A DNA stretch of 64,000 nt from Heterotrichella gracilis (GCA_032358255.1 JAULBX010011099.1:682001-746000); one strand, 5' to 3'. Counted from the first letter of the stretch, positions 1 through 9,427 are shown. The notes: generated by a model from the letters alone, not told the origin. A program made the numbers and translations.

Positions 1-68
1 TGAGAGACAGCCTTTTCTTTATAATATCATACAGGTGATGAGTAAATGCCTGTTATGTTATTAATAAC

Positions 69-1070
69 TTATTCCATGACCGCCATTTTTTCAGTGCGAA
101 TCAATTCACCTTTTTGATCATAGATGTTCACAAAATACAATCCGGCTTTTGCTTCATTTAAGCTAATTTCTGATTGATGTGCTGCTATTTTTGAAATGGT
201 ATGAGCTACCATTTTGCCACTGATGTCGGTAACCATGAAATTTAATTCAGACTCAGATTCAAGAATAAATTTTCCATGGCTTGGGTTTGGGAATAATTTA
301 AGACTCACCGGAGTGGAACTTAAGGCATCAATGCCGGTGGGTTTGGGGCTGCCGCAAGGAGGATTGTTTTCAAAAAGGACTTGAATCTCAGCTGTGGAAA
401 GTTGTTGAGAATAAAAACGCACATCATCCATGGAGCCTCGAAAAGGATGATATGGGGTACCAATGGCAGAGCCACCTAATATAACAGCGGCATTAGGATC
501 ATAACTGATTGGTATAAGTGCAGTATTTAGGCTACTTTGGAATACATTGTCAATATAAAGCTCCATGTATTGATCGTCAACATAAAAAACAATATGATAC
601 CATTTTGTTTGCAAGGTGATGGTACCAGGTAAGGAAGAGATCACATTCAAAGGGTTTCCAGAGCCATGATTTTTATGAACTTGAACTACATTTGCTGAGT
701 TAATAGTTAATGCATACCCTTCCCAAAACGCAGGAAAGTTATTTTTAGCAAAAACTAAGTATTGATCATTGCCAAGTTGATCGAAACGAAACCAACCTGA
801 AAAGGATATCTTGTGTGCCTTAAGGAGTGGGTCGTTTGGCAATTTAACATAACTAGTCGGGCTATTAATAAATTTATAAGCGCCATTTGGAATCAAATTG
901 CGGTCTAATATACAATGCACATTATTTGCAACACCATCCAATTGAGATCCGTAAATGGTTTGATTTTGTGCATGACAGTCTAAAGGATAACAAGCAATAA
1001 CTTGTTGTTGGTTTTGCGCACTAAGCATAGTTGATGCGCAAGCGGCGATGAAGGTGATGATTTTTTTCAT
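69..1070 (-). CDS. Secreted LamG-domain protein with T9SS C-terminal sorting domain
   Basis: Predicted extracellular, T9SS-exported surface protein of 333 residues. Residues 1-18 form a signal peptide ending in LSAQ. Residues about 22-235 look like a concanavalin-like LamG/LamG-like jellyroll fold, including the W-H-I-V-F-Y-V-D-D and 'GSMDDVRFYSQQLS' segments typical of LamG_3. The last 75 residues carry 'LKLFPNPSHGKFIL' and end in 'GLYFVNIYDQKGELIRTEK', the type A sorting domain. LamG folds usually bind glycans or protein ligands; the ligand here is unknown. It is divergent from a histidine kinase with the same extracellular fold, and their shared upstream region carries a direct-repeat pair, so co-regulation is plausible but inferred. 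Confidence 0.85.
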   Translation of the reverse strand: MKKIITFIAACASTMLSAQNQQQVIACYPLDCHAQNQTIYGSQLDGVANNVHCILDRNLIPNGAYKFINSPTSYVKLPNDPLLKAHKISFSGWFRFDQLGNDQYLVFAKNNFPAFWEGYALTINSANVVQVHKNHGSGNPLNVISSLPGTITLQTKWYHIVFYVDDQYMELYIDNVFQSSLNTALIPISYDPNAAVILGGSAIGTPYHPFRGSMDDVRFYSQQLSTAEIQVLFENNPPCGSPKPTGIDALSSTPVSLKLFPNPSHGKFILESESELNFMVTDISGKMVAHTISKIAAHQSEISLNEAKAGLYFVNIYDQKGELIRTEKMAVME

Positions 1071-1177
1071 GTTGGGATGTTTTTAAATTTATAGATGAGT
1101 AATTAACTGAGTTCAAAATTAGAGCTAAGCTCCTTCACAAAAAACAAACATCGGCTAATTAATTGTTTTCACTTTAC

Positions 1178-1320
1178 AAGTGGTCAGCTTTATTGAGCAG
1201 GTCATTAATTTATACAAGTGAGTAAAAATGCACGGTGCCTAAGCCTCTGAAAGCCTATAAATGAAGGGTTTTAGGACCGCTTGTGTATTTGGGTATATAA
1301 GTGGTCATACTTATTGAGCA
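1178..1320. promoter_or_regulatory. Pair of 22-bp direct repeats between divergent LamG genes
   Basis: The 334-bp space between the divergent genes holds two copies of AAGTGGTCA-N3-TTATTGAGCA, at 1178-1199 and 1299-1320. They are identical except for the three central bases, and their starts are 121 bp apart. They are candidate binding sites for a regulator acting on both promoters, possibly the adjacent LytTR regulator. The role is inferred; the repeats themselves are plain in the sequence. Confidence 0.5.
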
Positions 1321-1403
1321 ATTAATTGGACCTAAAATTTCAGAAGTTTATTTTAAAGCTTATTATTGTAGTAACAACAATCATAAAATAGTTAAGCACA
1401 CAA

Positions 1404-2900
1404 ATGATAAAAAAATACTTCCTTTTACTTTCTTTATTAATTTGTTTTACGGATTCTCATGCGCAGGCAGATCCTGTTCCGGTTGCCCGCTATTCGTTTA
1501 ATGATGGAAGTGACAGAGATGAGCGGAGTGGTAAAAAGGCAAAACTGGTAGGCGTTAGGCATACGCTCGATCGGTTTAATAATGAGGAGAACGCTGTTTT
1601 TTTATTAGGAAATCAATACAGTTACATAAACCTTGGCAGCGATTCTCTTTTAAAACCAAAAACAGGAGCCATTTCAATGTGGGTAAAAATGGAGACTGAA
1701 ATTTGGGCAGGAACCGGACATACCATCAATCCAATCATCGTTACAAAAAATTCAACGAAAGACTGGTTCTATGAATCTTATTGTATTTATTATTTTCCAG
1801 AAACGGATAAATTAGCCAGTTGCTGCACCAAGGATTCCTTGAATCAAATCTCCCTTTATGCCACAAAACCACTTATAATCAATAAATGGCATCACGTGGT
1901 TTTAACCTTCAATAATGATTCACTTAGATTTTATTTGGACGCCAAACTGCAAGGAGCCTTGCCTAAAAAATTTGAGAACGTTTATCTTCCAAGCGATTCG
2001 GTCCTTATTGGTTCTACAGGCAATAAAATAAATGAACGTTTTTTACAAGCGTCTATAGATGATGTGGAGTTTTATGACACCATGTTAAACTCTGCTCAGG
2101 TTACAAAATTATTTGAAGCACCTAATCCTAATAAAAATAAGATCATACTAAATTGGCTTTACATAATTTTGTTGGCCTTATTTGTTGGCATGCTTATTTT
2201 CTTTTTTGTGCGACACCGGGTAAGGTTACATTTAAAAAGGGAAGAAAAACGATTTCAGCAAGAGAACCTCATTCTTGAAACCGAATTACGCGTCAACAGG
2301 GCTCTCATGAACCCACATTTTGTTTTTAATTCTTTAAATGCCCTTCAAAACTTTATTCTTAAAAATGAAAACGAACGCGCCAATAATTATTTGGTCAAAT
2401 TTTCTAAACTCATCCGAAAAATTCTAGAGGTCAATATGACCGATGTGATCACGCTGGAAACAGAAATTGAATTGTTGAACCGGTATTTAGAGATCGAAGA
2501 TCTTCGGTTTGAAGAAGATATTAAACATAGCATGGAAATTGATCAACTCATGACTCCTTCCGCTATTTTTATCCCAATCATGATGCTACAACCTTTTGTA
2601 GAAAATGCCATTTGGCATGGCTTACTTAAAAAGTCCGGCGAAAAACACTTAACAATAAGTTTTAGTGTGCATGAAACTGTTTATTTAAAATGTGTGATCG
2701 ATGATAATGGCGTTGGGAGAAAACAGGAAAATAAGGATGTGTTTGAAAAAAGATCACTGGCAACAGGATTTGTGTTACAACGCCTTGAAATTTTAAATAA
2801 GTTACATCATCTGAACTGCACACTCCACATTGAAGATAAACCCGAGGCTTCCGGCACCAGAGTAACTATCTTATTACCTATTTTAAACAGACTGAACTAA
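1404..2900 (+). CDS. Sensor histidine kinase, LytS/YehU type, with extracellular LamG domain
   Basis: Membrane sensor kinase of 498 residues. A signal peptide (1-20, ending SHAQ) is followed by a LamG-like sensor domain (about 25-240, with 'KWHHVVLTFNNDSLRFYLD' and 'ASIDDVEFYD'). One transmembrane helix (about 246-268) and a short coiled coil come next. A His_kinase domain (PF06580 type) carries the phosphoacceptor in 'MNPHFVFNSLNALQNFI' (H305), and an ATP-binding domain has 'MLQPFVENAIWHG' and 'DDNGVG' (near 433). It overlaps the response-regulator gene by one base (TAATG), so the two form one operon. LamG as the sensor of a LytS-type kinase is less usual than the tetratricopeptide or 7TM inputs of this family. 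Ligand unknown. Confidence 0.88.
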   Translation: MIKKYFLLLSLLICFTDSHAQADPVPVARYSFNDGSDRDERSGKKAKLVGVRHTLDRFNNEENAVFLLGNQYSYINLGSDSLLKPKTGAISMWVKMETEIWAGTGHTINPIIVTKNSTKDWFYESYCIYYFPETDKLASCCTKDSLNQISLYATKPLIINKWHHVVLTFNNDSLRFYLDAKLQGALPKKFENVYLPSDSVLIGSTGNKINERFLQASIDDVEFYDTMLNSAQVTKLFEAPNPNKNKIILNWLYIILLALFVGMLIFFFVRHRVRLHLKREEKRFQQENLILETELRVNRALMNPHFVFNSLNALQNFILKNENERANNYLVKFSKLIRKILEVNMTDVITLETEIELLNRYLEIEDLRFEEDIKHSMEIDQLMTPSAIFIPIMMLQPFVENAIWHGLLKKSGEKHLTISFSVHETVYLKCVIDDNGVGRKQENKDVFEKRSLATGFVLQRLEILNKLHHLNCTLHIEDKPEASGTRVTILLPILNRLN

Positions 2901-3655
2901 TGCAACTAAGAGCCATCATAGTCGACGACGAACAAAAAGGAATTGATTCTTTAAGTCTCCTCATCAATTTTTTTGTGAAGGAAGTGAAAGTAGTGGCCAC
3001 TTCTACAAGCGCCAAAGCCGCCATTGAATTGATCGAAAACTACAAACCTGAAATTGTTTTTCTCGACATTAATATGCCGGAAATGAACGGCTTTGAATTA
3101 CTTGAAAAATTAACATGGAAAGAATTTAATCTGATCTTCACCACGGCCCACCAGGAATACGCTTTACGCGCTTTAAAAAATGACGCCATTGATTATTTAT
3201 TAAAACCCATCGATCATGAAGATCTTAGATCTTCTATTGACAAGGTAATCGCGCAAGTCACCAGTTCAAACAATTCTGTATTGAAATTCAATTACAACGA
3301 GTTGCTTAAAACCCTTCAAAACATTAAAAAACAACACCTGGTGGTTAATTCCCGCTCCGGAATTGAATCCATTGACACCAACGAACTGGTGTATATGGAA
3401 TCTCATTCCAACTATACCAAACTGTTTTTAAAAGACAGTCGGGAGATATTAACCAGTAAAACTCTCAAAGAGTTTGAAAACTTGCTTTGTGCGGAAGAAT
3501 CCAAATTTATGCGTGTACACCATTCTTTTATTGTGAATTTAAATTTTGTGACGCGTTACATAAAAACCTCCGAAGAATTAGTGATGAGCAACGAACAGAA
3601 GGTACCTCTTGCTAAAAGCAAAAAGGATGTTTTCTTTGGCTGGTTAAAAATATAG
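2900..3655 (+). CDS. LytTR-family DNA-binding response regulator
   Basis: Cytoplasmic response regulator of 251 residues, the partner of the preceding kinase. A CheY-like receiver domain (1-120) has the acidic pair D9-D10, the phosphoacceptor D56 in 'IVFLDINMPEMNG', and a conserved K in 'YLLKPI'. A LytTR DNA-binding domain (about 145-250) has the typical 'YMESHSNYTKLFL' and 'FMRVHHSFIVNLNFV' segments. Such regulators bind pairs of direct repeats, and two 22-bp repeats lie just upstream of this operon. It starts on the ATG overlapping the kinase stop codon. Confidence 0.93.
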   Translation: MQLRAIIVDDEQKGIDSLSLLINFFVKEVKVVATSTSAKAAIELIENYKPEIVFLDINMPEMNGFELLEKLTWKEFNLIFTTAHQEYALRALKNDAIDYLLKPIDHEDLRSSIDKVIAQVTSSNNSVLKFNYNELLKTLQNIKKQHLVVNSRSGIESIDTNELVYMESHSNYTKLFLKDSREILTSKTLKEFENLLCAEESKFMRVHHSFIVNLNFVTRYIKTSEELVMSNEQKVPLAKSKKDVFFGWLKI

Positions 3656-3783
3656 CTGAGTTTTTTTTGACATTCCATATATAAAATTGAGCCTCTTTTT
3701 TTAATAAGATCTGCCTTAGTACTTCATTTTTCGGACCTGTTATTTTTCAGTCATTCTTCACCCAAATATTGTTAGAAAAGCAC

Positions 3784-3791
3784 TAAATTTG
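3784..3791 (+). promoter_or_regulatory. Bacteroidota -7 box of hemCD, almost leaderless
   Basis: TAAATTTG matches the Bacteroidota -7 consensus TAnnTTTG and ends only four bases before the GTG start of hemCD. Transcription should begin at or next to the start codon, which suggests a leaderless or near-leaderless mRNA. A matching -33 element is not clear. Confidence 0.45.
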
Positions 3792-3795
3792 CCGC

Positions 3796-5379
3796 GTGGA
3801 TAAAAAAATCATCATTGGCACACGTGGTAGTGACCTTGCTTTATGGCAAGCTAATTACACCAAAAATTTACTCGAAGAAAAAGGACATGCGGTTGAAATA
3901 AAGATCATTCAAACCGATGGCGACCGTTCTCAGGAATGGAACACCAGTTTCGATAAACTCGAGGGCAAAGGCTTTTTCACCAAAGAACTGGAAGAAGCCC
4001 TCTTAAACAAAACGATCGATCTGGCTGTGCATTCGCATAAAGATCTACCAACCGAAAGTCCGGATGGATTGATCGTGGCCGGCGTATCGCGTCGTGAGGA
4101 TCCTTCTGATCTTTTAGTGATGAGTAAAGAGGCACAGGATGACAAACAAAAATTTGGTTTAAAACAAAAGGCCGTGGTGGGTACCTCTTCTGCCCGTCGT
4201 AAGTCACAATTATTGGCTTTTCGTCCGGATGTTGAAATAAAAGATATGCGTGGCAATGTGCCAACGCGCATCAATAAATTACGCAAGGGCGAATACGATG
4301 CTATCCTTCTGGCTGCAGCCGGGGTAGAGCGTTTAGAATTAGATCTCGAAGACCTACATGTGGAGAAATTAGATCCCGAAGTGTTTGTTCCGGCACCGGC
4401 ACAAGGAGTTCTGGCCTGGCAAACGCGTGAAGATGATAACGACTTGTTAACGATCATCGATGAAATAAATGATTTGGATGTGCTGATCAAAATTAATATT
4501 GAACGTCAGATCTTAAACATGTTTGATGGGGGATGTCAATTGCCACTGGGGGCCTATTGTGACACGGATGAAGAGGATGAAGACCGTTTGCGATTTAAAG
4601 TCTGGGTGAGTGTGGCGGATGCCTGGAACACCCAGCCAAAACAATTATATTTTGATACTTTAGATACGGATGGATTTACCGATGCGATTGTGGATCACAT
4701 TCGTGCCATTCAACCAAAAAAAGTATTCATCACCAAATCATTTAAAGAGGGAGATTATTTAGAAGCGGCATTAAAACGTTTGAAGTTTGATGTCGAAGGA
4801 AAAAGTCTGATCGAATTTAAACAAATACGAATCAAAGAACTACCAAAAACAGATTGGATCTTTTTTAGCAGCAAACATGCTGTGCGTTATTTTTTTAATC
4901 AGAACCCGGTTTTAGAAAATGTGAAATTTGGTTGCATTGGCACCTCTACCAGTGCCGAGTTAAGAGCCTTTAACCGCAGAGCCGATTTTATTGGACAAAG
5001 TACCGATATCAAATTAGTGGGAAAACAATTCAGCAGTAAGGTTGGTAACTCAAGGGTCTTATTTCCAATTGCCAGAGGCAGTATGCAAAGCATTCAATGG
5101 CAAATGGTAAAACGCGACAATGTGATCAACCTCGAAGTATACGCTACCTTAAAACACAGTGTAGAGATCTCTCCTGATTTTCAGATTCTGATCTTTACCA
5201 GTCCTAGTAATGTAGAAGCTTACTTTGAAAAGAATACTATACATCCGCATCAAAAAGTAATTGCCATGGGTGAGGCTACTGGCAAGGCCTTGGAGAAATT
5301 AAAACATAAAAAATACACCATGCCAAAAAGTTTTGATGATCTGGGATTGTTTCAGGCAGTAATGGCTGTATCAAATTAA
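3796..5379 (+). CDS. hemCD: Fused hydroxymethylbilane synthase / uroporphyrinogen-III synthase
   Basis: Bifunctional tetrapyrrole enzyme of 527 residues. The N-terminal half (about 1-300) is porphobilinogen deaminase: 'IGTRGSDLALWQA', 'HSHKDLP', 'GTSSARRKSQLLAFRPD', and the cofactor-binding cysteine C247 in 'FDGGCQLPLGAYC'. It makes hydroxymethylbilane from porphobilinogen. The C-terminal half (about 310-527) is a HemD domain ('VFITKSF', 'FFSSKHAVRYFF', 'ILIFTSPSNVEAYF', 'AMGEATGKAL') that cyclises the product to uroporphyrinogen III. HemC-HemD fusions occur in some Bacteroidota. The start is GTG, since the canonical HemC N-terminus begins right there and no ATG fits upstream. Confidence 0.95.
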   Translation: MDKKIIIGTRGSDLALWQANYTKNLLEEKGHAVEIKIIQTDGDRSQEWNTSFDKLEGKGFFTKELEEALLNKTIDLAVHSHKDLPTESPDGLIVAGVSRREDPSDLLVMSKEAQDDKQKFGLKQKAVVGTSSARRKSQLLAFRPDVEIKDMRGNVPTRINKLRKGEYDAILLAAAGVERLELDLEDLHVEKLDPEVFVPAPAQGVLAWQTREDDNDLLTIIDEINDLDVLIKINIERQILNMFDGGCQLPLGAYCDTDEEDEDRLRFKVWVSVADAWNTQPKQLYFDTLDTDGFTDAIVDHIRAIQPKKVFITKSFKEGDYLEAALKRLKFDVEGKSLIEFKQIRIKELPKTDWIFFSSKHAVRYFFNQNPVLENVKFGCIGTSTSAELRAFNRRADFIGQSTDIKLVGKQFSSKVGNSRVLFPIARGSMQSIQWQMVKRDNVINLEVYATLKHSVEISPDFQILIFTSPSNVEAYFEKNTIHPHQKVIAMGEATGKALEKLKHKKYTMPKSFDDLGLFQAVMAVSN

Positions 5380-5388
5380 AACAGCTTC

Positions 5389-7272
5389 TTACTTTTGGAT
5401 GATGAGTTTTTTTGTTTGTGAGAGGCTGCTTGTTGCGATCTTAACAAAATAAATACCTTCTTCCAGATTCAGTTCTTCCAGCAAAAATTCACTTTGATTG
5501 CCTTGTAATCCGCTTTCCTGACGTATCATTTTTCCGCTGATATCATAGATACTGATTGATAATGAATTTCCATCAAGTGCCACACCAGTTTTAATGTGCA
5601 AACTTTGCTCGCCGCTAAGGGGATTCGGAAATAGACTAAAATCAAAGGTTTCAATAAAATTGACACTGACTAATTTGGAGTATTCATAAGAGCCGTTGTA
5701 ATCGGTTTGTTTTAAACGGTAATAGCTGGTTCCTAAATACGGTTCATAGTCAATCATCTCATACGATTTACGGGTATTGCTTGAACCGGCGCCTTTAACC
5801 TGTGAAAACGGGGTATACTCCATACCATCTTTACTTCTTTCTAGTGTATAATACGCATTGTTTTTTTCGGAAGCAGTGATCCAGGTAAGGCGCACTGTGT
5901 TGTTCACCGGCAAAGCGTTAAAAGAAATGAGTTCAATTGGCAATGGTCCGGTAGAAGAAGCTATTACCCCGGAACCGTTAGTGCCAGCGCCATTTCCGCC
6001 GGATGTTGTTCCACCGCTGTTATCGCTACCGGCCGTGCCATTGTTGGTTTGCGTGGTTGTATTAGCAGTTGGCTGAGCGCTTGAATAAATAATGGCACCT
6101 TGTCCACCACCGCCACCACCGGCGTGAGCGGCACCATCGGTCACACTTCCTCCTGAACCACCATTAGCTCTTAGTGTGATGGGACAGGCTGCATTAATGG
6201 AAAAAGTAATTGCTTGAATAACAATTGATCCACCGGCTCCGCCACCACCCATGCCATCGTTTCCTCCGGTAATGGCTGTGATCCCGTTGGCCGAAATTCG
6301 AATACTCGATCCGCAAGTAGTGCTGGTTTGAATGGTGTTGGCTTTAATTAAAATGATGCCTCCACCATTACCTCCTGAGGAGTTTTGTGTATTATTTTGC
6401 TGGCCACCGCCACCTCCACCGCCCATAAATACGCGACTGGCACTAATGTGCGCTGATAAAGAAATTCCGCCAAGACCACCGGCAGGGTAGGTAGTGCAAT
6501 TATTGTAACCATTACCGCCAATACCTCCTGCTGTGTAATTGCCTCCGCCTGCGCCACCACCATTGTGATCGCAGCCTCCACCACCACCGTTCAGTATTTT
6601 TCCTTTGGCATTATTAAATGCGGTGCTGGTGTTTTTATAAATGCCTTCGCCTTTAAATCCCAAATTGGCATTATTGGCAATGAATATGGTATTATTGCCG
6701 GCCGCACATACCGGTCCACCATTATTATTGGAATAAAGTCCTCCTCTAAAACCTAAACCCTCGGCTAAAACACGGTGTTGTAAGGTAAGTGTGTTGGTTA
6801 CGTAAAAGGCTACCACGCCTCCTACATTTCCATCCCAGGTTAAACCACTAATATTGGCAGATGTTGTATAATTTGCGCCAAGATCGCGGAAACTGATTAG
6901 TTGAACGGAGGAATTGGCTCCGGTATTAAATGTATTGGCAAGCGCCGGTGTAATGGTAACCGATGTTGGAGTTCCACTGGTGGGTGTTATCGCAGAAATG
7001 GTTCTGATCTCATAAATACCGGCATTGGCAATGGCAGAAAGATCACCAAAGGTAGACGCATTGGTCGTGTTTGTGCCAATTACATTATCTTGCATTTGCA
7101 TAATAATCACTTGTCCACCCACAGTAAAAGTATGATTCGCAATATTTACATTTGATAGGGCGAGCACACTGTTTCCGGTAACTGAAGTTACTTTCGCATA
7201 AGCGTTTACAGTGGTTTGTCCAATTAAAGAAACCGAGAAAAAGAACGCAATTATGGTACTTAGTGCTTTCAT
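5389..7272 (-). CDS. Glycine-rich secreted protein with T9SS sorting domain
   Basis: Predicted secreted protein of 627 residues with a signal peptide (1-18, ending IGQT). A beta-rich region (about 20-170) has repeated N/T/V-rich stretches. A long glycine-rich region (about 185-445) holds runs such as 'GGGGGCDHNGGGAGGGNY' and 'GGGGGGGQQ'. Residues about 448-540 match the linker seen in many T9SS cargoes ('LPIELISFNALPVNNTVRLTWITASEKNNAYYTLERSK'). The C-terminus is a type A sorting domain ('FDFSLFPNPLSGEQ', 'GIYFVKIATSS'). The glycine runs suggest an adhesive or matrix role, but no function is established. The linker closely resembles that of the T9SS protein at 59569-61353. Confidence 0.85.
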   Translation of the reverse strand: MKALSTIIAFFFSVSLIGQTTVNAYAKVTSVTGNSVLALSNVNIANHTFTVGGQVIIMQMQDNVIGTNTTNASTFGDLSAIANAGIYEIRTISAITPTSGTPTSVTITPALANTFNTGANSSVQLISFRDLGANYTTSANISGLTWDGNVGGVVAFYVTNTLTLQHRVLAEGLGFRGGLYSNNNGGPVCAAGNNTIFIANNANLGFKGEGIYKNTSTAFNNAKGKILNGGGGGCDHNGGGAGGGNYTAGGIGGNGYNNCTTYPAGGLGGISLSAHISASRVFMGGGGGGGQQNNTQNSSGGNGGGIILIKANTIQTSTTCGSSIRISANGITAITGGNDGMGGGGAGGSIVIQAITFSINAACPITLRANGGSGGSVTDGAAHAGGGGGGQGAIIYSSAQPTANTTTQTNNGTAGSDNSGGTTSGGNGAGTNGSGVIASSTGPLPIELISFNALPVNNTVRLTWITASEKNNAYYTLERSKDGMEYTPFSQVKGAGSSNTRKSYEMIDYEPYLGTSYYRLKQTDYNGSYEYSKLVSVNFIETFDFSLFPNPLSGEQSLHIKTGVALDGNSLSISIYDISGKMIRQESGLQGNQSEFLLEELNLEEGIYFVKIATSSLSQTKKLIIQK

Positions 7273-7428
7273 GATGAATAGTCAAAAAAGATCGACATAT
7301 TAGTGTTTTAAACGTATAAAACAGACAAAAGTTTCGTTATAAACTTATTTTTAAACTAAAAACCCTTGATTTTAATCGCTTGTAGACAATAACTGAGTGT
7401 AGAAATGAGTAAAAACAGGCATTGAGAT

Positions 7429-8190
7429 TTATTTTGCCTTAAAGGTCTGGTTAAGAACCTCTGCCAGACGCAGTCCTGCTTTGATCAATTGCATTTTGAT
7501 GATAGGCGATGCTTTGTCCACATATTCATCGTCTAATTTGGTCCCTTTAAAATCATAAGCATAAGAGAGCAAAGCCCTCGATTCTTCCATCCATTTCATC
7601 ACGTCTGTTTTTTGATACAAACCAATGTCTTTTCGGGTGAAATTGGAAGCTAATCGCAGACAATCTTCCGTGGTTATTCCTTGATATTCGAGCATCTCCG
7701 AATCCCATACCTGATGAAGATCGGTGGTTTTAAAGAAAAAACGTAATTTAATATTAGCGCCTCCTTTGTCTTTGGCAAAACCACAATGCAAAGGCTGGTG
7801 TATATCAGCCACCAAGTGGATCAGCACTTTTAATGAAAGAAACATTTCCTTGCGACTCGTTTTTTTGTTTCGGAGGGTTTTAATAACGTTCTCTAATACA
7901 TTTACGACATCGGGATTTTTAGTTTTGACATAGGTCTTATCTACCTCTATGGCTACAAAATGCCAGGGTTGCATAAAGTCGTAACTTTGGTTCATTACCA
8001 CTTCATCCATCCAATACGAGGCTTTTTCCATAGAAATGCCATCGAGATAAGATTCTACTGAATCAAGAACAGCAGGATCGAGGTATTTTTTGGCGATTTG
8101 AGCCACAATTTTGTGACCGCGCGGACCCCAGGCATAGCTTTTCGCCTGAAAACAAAAGAAAAAGAGAAAGAGGACAATGACTTTATTCAC
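7429..8190 (-). CDS. S1/P1-family zinc-dependent nuclease
   Basis: Exported single-strand-preferring nuclease of 253 residues. The signal peptide (1-20, ending KSYA) leaves tryptophan as the first mature residue, which in this family is itself a zinc ligand. The expected ligands follow: 'WGPRGHKIVAQIA', 'YWMDEV', 'WHFVAIEVD', 'LIHLVADIHQPLHCG' and 'DLHQVWDSEM'. The family uses a tri-zinc cluster to cleave RNA, single-stranded DNA and 3' nucleotides. Bacterial members are periplasmic or secreted and probably scavenge phosphate and nucleosides. Its length is normal for the family and it stands alone. Confidence 0.93.
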   Translation of the reverse strand: MNKVIVLFLFFFCFQAKSYAWGPRGHKIVAQIAKKYLDPAVLDSVESYLDGISMEKASYWMDEVVMNQSYDFMQPWHFVAIEVDKTYVKTKNPDVVNVLENVIKTLRNKKTSRKEMFLSLKVLIHLVADIHQPLHCGFAKDKGGANIKLRFFFKTTDLHQVWDSEMLEYQGITTEDCLRLASNFTRKDIGLYQKTDVMKWMEESRALLSYAYDFKGTKLDDEYVDKASPIIKMQLIKAGLRLAEVLNQTFKAK

Positions 8191-8495
8191 TTTCTAAAAA
8201 TAGTACTAAAACTTGAATTAAAAAAAGCGATTTGACTAGGAAAAACCCCTTTTTTTATGATAAGTTAATTTTGATTTATTCATGACTCACTCTTTCCGGG
8301 AATAAGTAAGAGAAAAGCTCAAATTTTAATGCAATAGTCTCTTTACAATTATTGTAAGTCCTGGAAGGCTCTTAAGAGAAAACGAAACCTCCTCGATCTA
8401 GATATATTAGGCAAAGTCCTGGCAGGGCATTTGGTTTATTCTGAGCCGACCGAAGGGCTAAAATCGTTGGCGCGTTATTTTCTATAAAAACACTT
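8191..8495. other. Intergenic stretch without a recognised gene
   Basis: About 300 bases of AT-rich sequence in which I see no convincing ORF, RNA or terminator. A short segment near 8440-8460 (GAGCCGACCGAAGGGCT) resembles the small GC-rich palindromic debris seen in other intergenic regions of this window. Confidence 0.4.
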
Positions 8496-8990
8496 TTATT
8501 GAACTTCAAATTCAAAGCGTTTTTCTAAGCGGATACTTTGATTTTCTTTTTCTCTAAATGAGGGAGTAAGTGTCATATTTTTAAAATAAAACACCACATC
8601 TTTAATGGTATAACTTACTAGCATAGATGGCTGCAGAGTATGTAAATTAACTTTTCCTTTAATGATTTCATACACGACCTTATTTTTTTCGGCTACGTTT
8701 TCTCCATCAAACGACACAGCTAAGTTGTGTGGCCCAAGTAAAATAATTTTTTCGCGCCCGTTCTCAAATATCGAACATTTAGGCGGAACATTGACAATGG
8801 GTGGAAAACTGGCCGAATCAGTTGTGGAGATCATAAACACGCACACCAAATTTTTAGTGCTGCTGGTATCAAGAAACTTGGCAGCAATAAATTTAACATT
8901 TATTTTGCTACCGCCCTGAGCATAGAGGGAAGATTGAAATAGACCGACAAGGGACATCATTACGAGGAAAAAAGAAAGGCTTGATTTCAT
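8496..8990 (-). CDS. Exported protein of unknown function
   Basis: Not recognised. The reading frame is open from 9062, but the start at 8990 is preferred because it gives a clean signal peptide ('MKSSLSFFLVMMSLVGLFQS', then SLYAQ). The mature part of about 140 residues is beta-rich with short alternating hydrophobic strands ('INVKFIAAKFLDTSSTKNLVCVFMIST', cut short here) and looks like a single immunoglobulin-like or lipocalin-sized domain. It has no sorting domain or lipobox, so a periplasmic location is likely. Confidence 0.6.
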   Translation of the reverse strand: MKSSLSFFLVMMSLVGLFQSSLYAQGGSKINVKFIAAKFLDTSSTKNLVCVFMISTTDSASFPPIVNVPPKCSIFENGREKIILLGPHNLAVSFDGENVAEKNKVVYEIIKGKVNLHTLQPSMLVSYTIKDVVFYFKNMTLTPSFREKENQSIRLEKRFEFEVQ

Positions 8991-9205
8991 TTTTATAAGT
9001 TTTAGGTGAAATTGAAATTCTATTCTTAGGAATAAAATTACAATTCTAAAAGGGGATTTCACAATTAAAAAAGAGGAGAACCAAATGAAACTAAAGATAT
9101 ATTTAATTGCAGCGAATGCTGTAATTTAGTTTAATGAGTATGATGCTGAATAATAAATTACGCCATCCTATTTGCCCTTGCATTCATAAAAAGGTAAAAG
9201 CCGGG

Positions 9206-9427
9206 TTAATACGAACGACATACCATCAAACCCTCCTGCCTTACCAAGGGATCTTTTTTCGGAACAGAATCTTCCACTACAATCAAACTGTCGGGCGACT
9301 TGCTTTTTTTAACCGGAAAAACTTCTAAGGCGCAGAGGTTGTTTGCTACCGGTCCTTCATAGGCTCCGTCGGCCTGCGAGCAAGACATAAAAAATGCCAG
9401 TGGTGAAAGGAGGATTATTTTTTTCAT
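9206..9427 (-). CDS. Small putative lipoprotein
   Basis: Short lipoprotein candidate of about 73 residues. Starting at 9427 gives 'MKKIILLSPLAFFMSCSQAD', a charged n-region, a hydrophobic stretch and a lipobox ending in C16. The mature part is hydrophilic, rich in D, S, P and K, without a recognisable domain. An in-frame start at 9466 would extend it by 13 residues and spoil the signal peptide. Function unknown. Confidence 0.5.
   Translation of the reverse strand: MKKIILLSPLAFFMSCSQADGAYEGPVANNLCALEVFPVKKSKSPDSLIVVEDSVPKKDPLVRQEGLMVCRSY

Noticed and set aside
3930-4490. Long antisense ORF of 186 codons opposite hemCD
   Set aside because: The plus-strand HemC motifs are unmistakable in this stretch; the antisense frame is serine/arginine-rich shadow coding.
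6348-7155. Several ORFs in other frames over the glycine-rich gene
   Set aside because: They arise from the repetitive GGN/NCC codon pattern of the glycine-rich T9SS protein and show no protein features.
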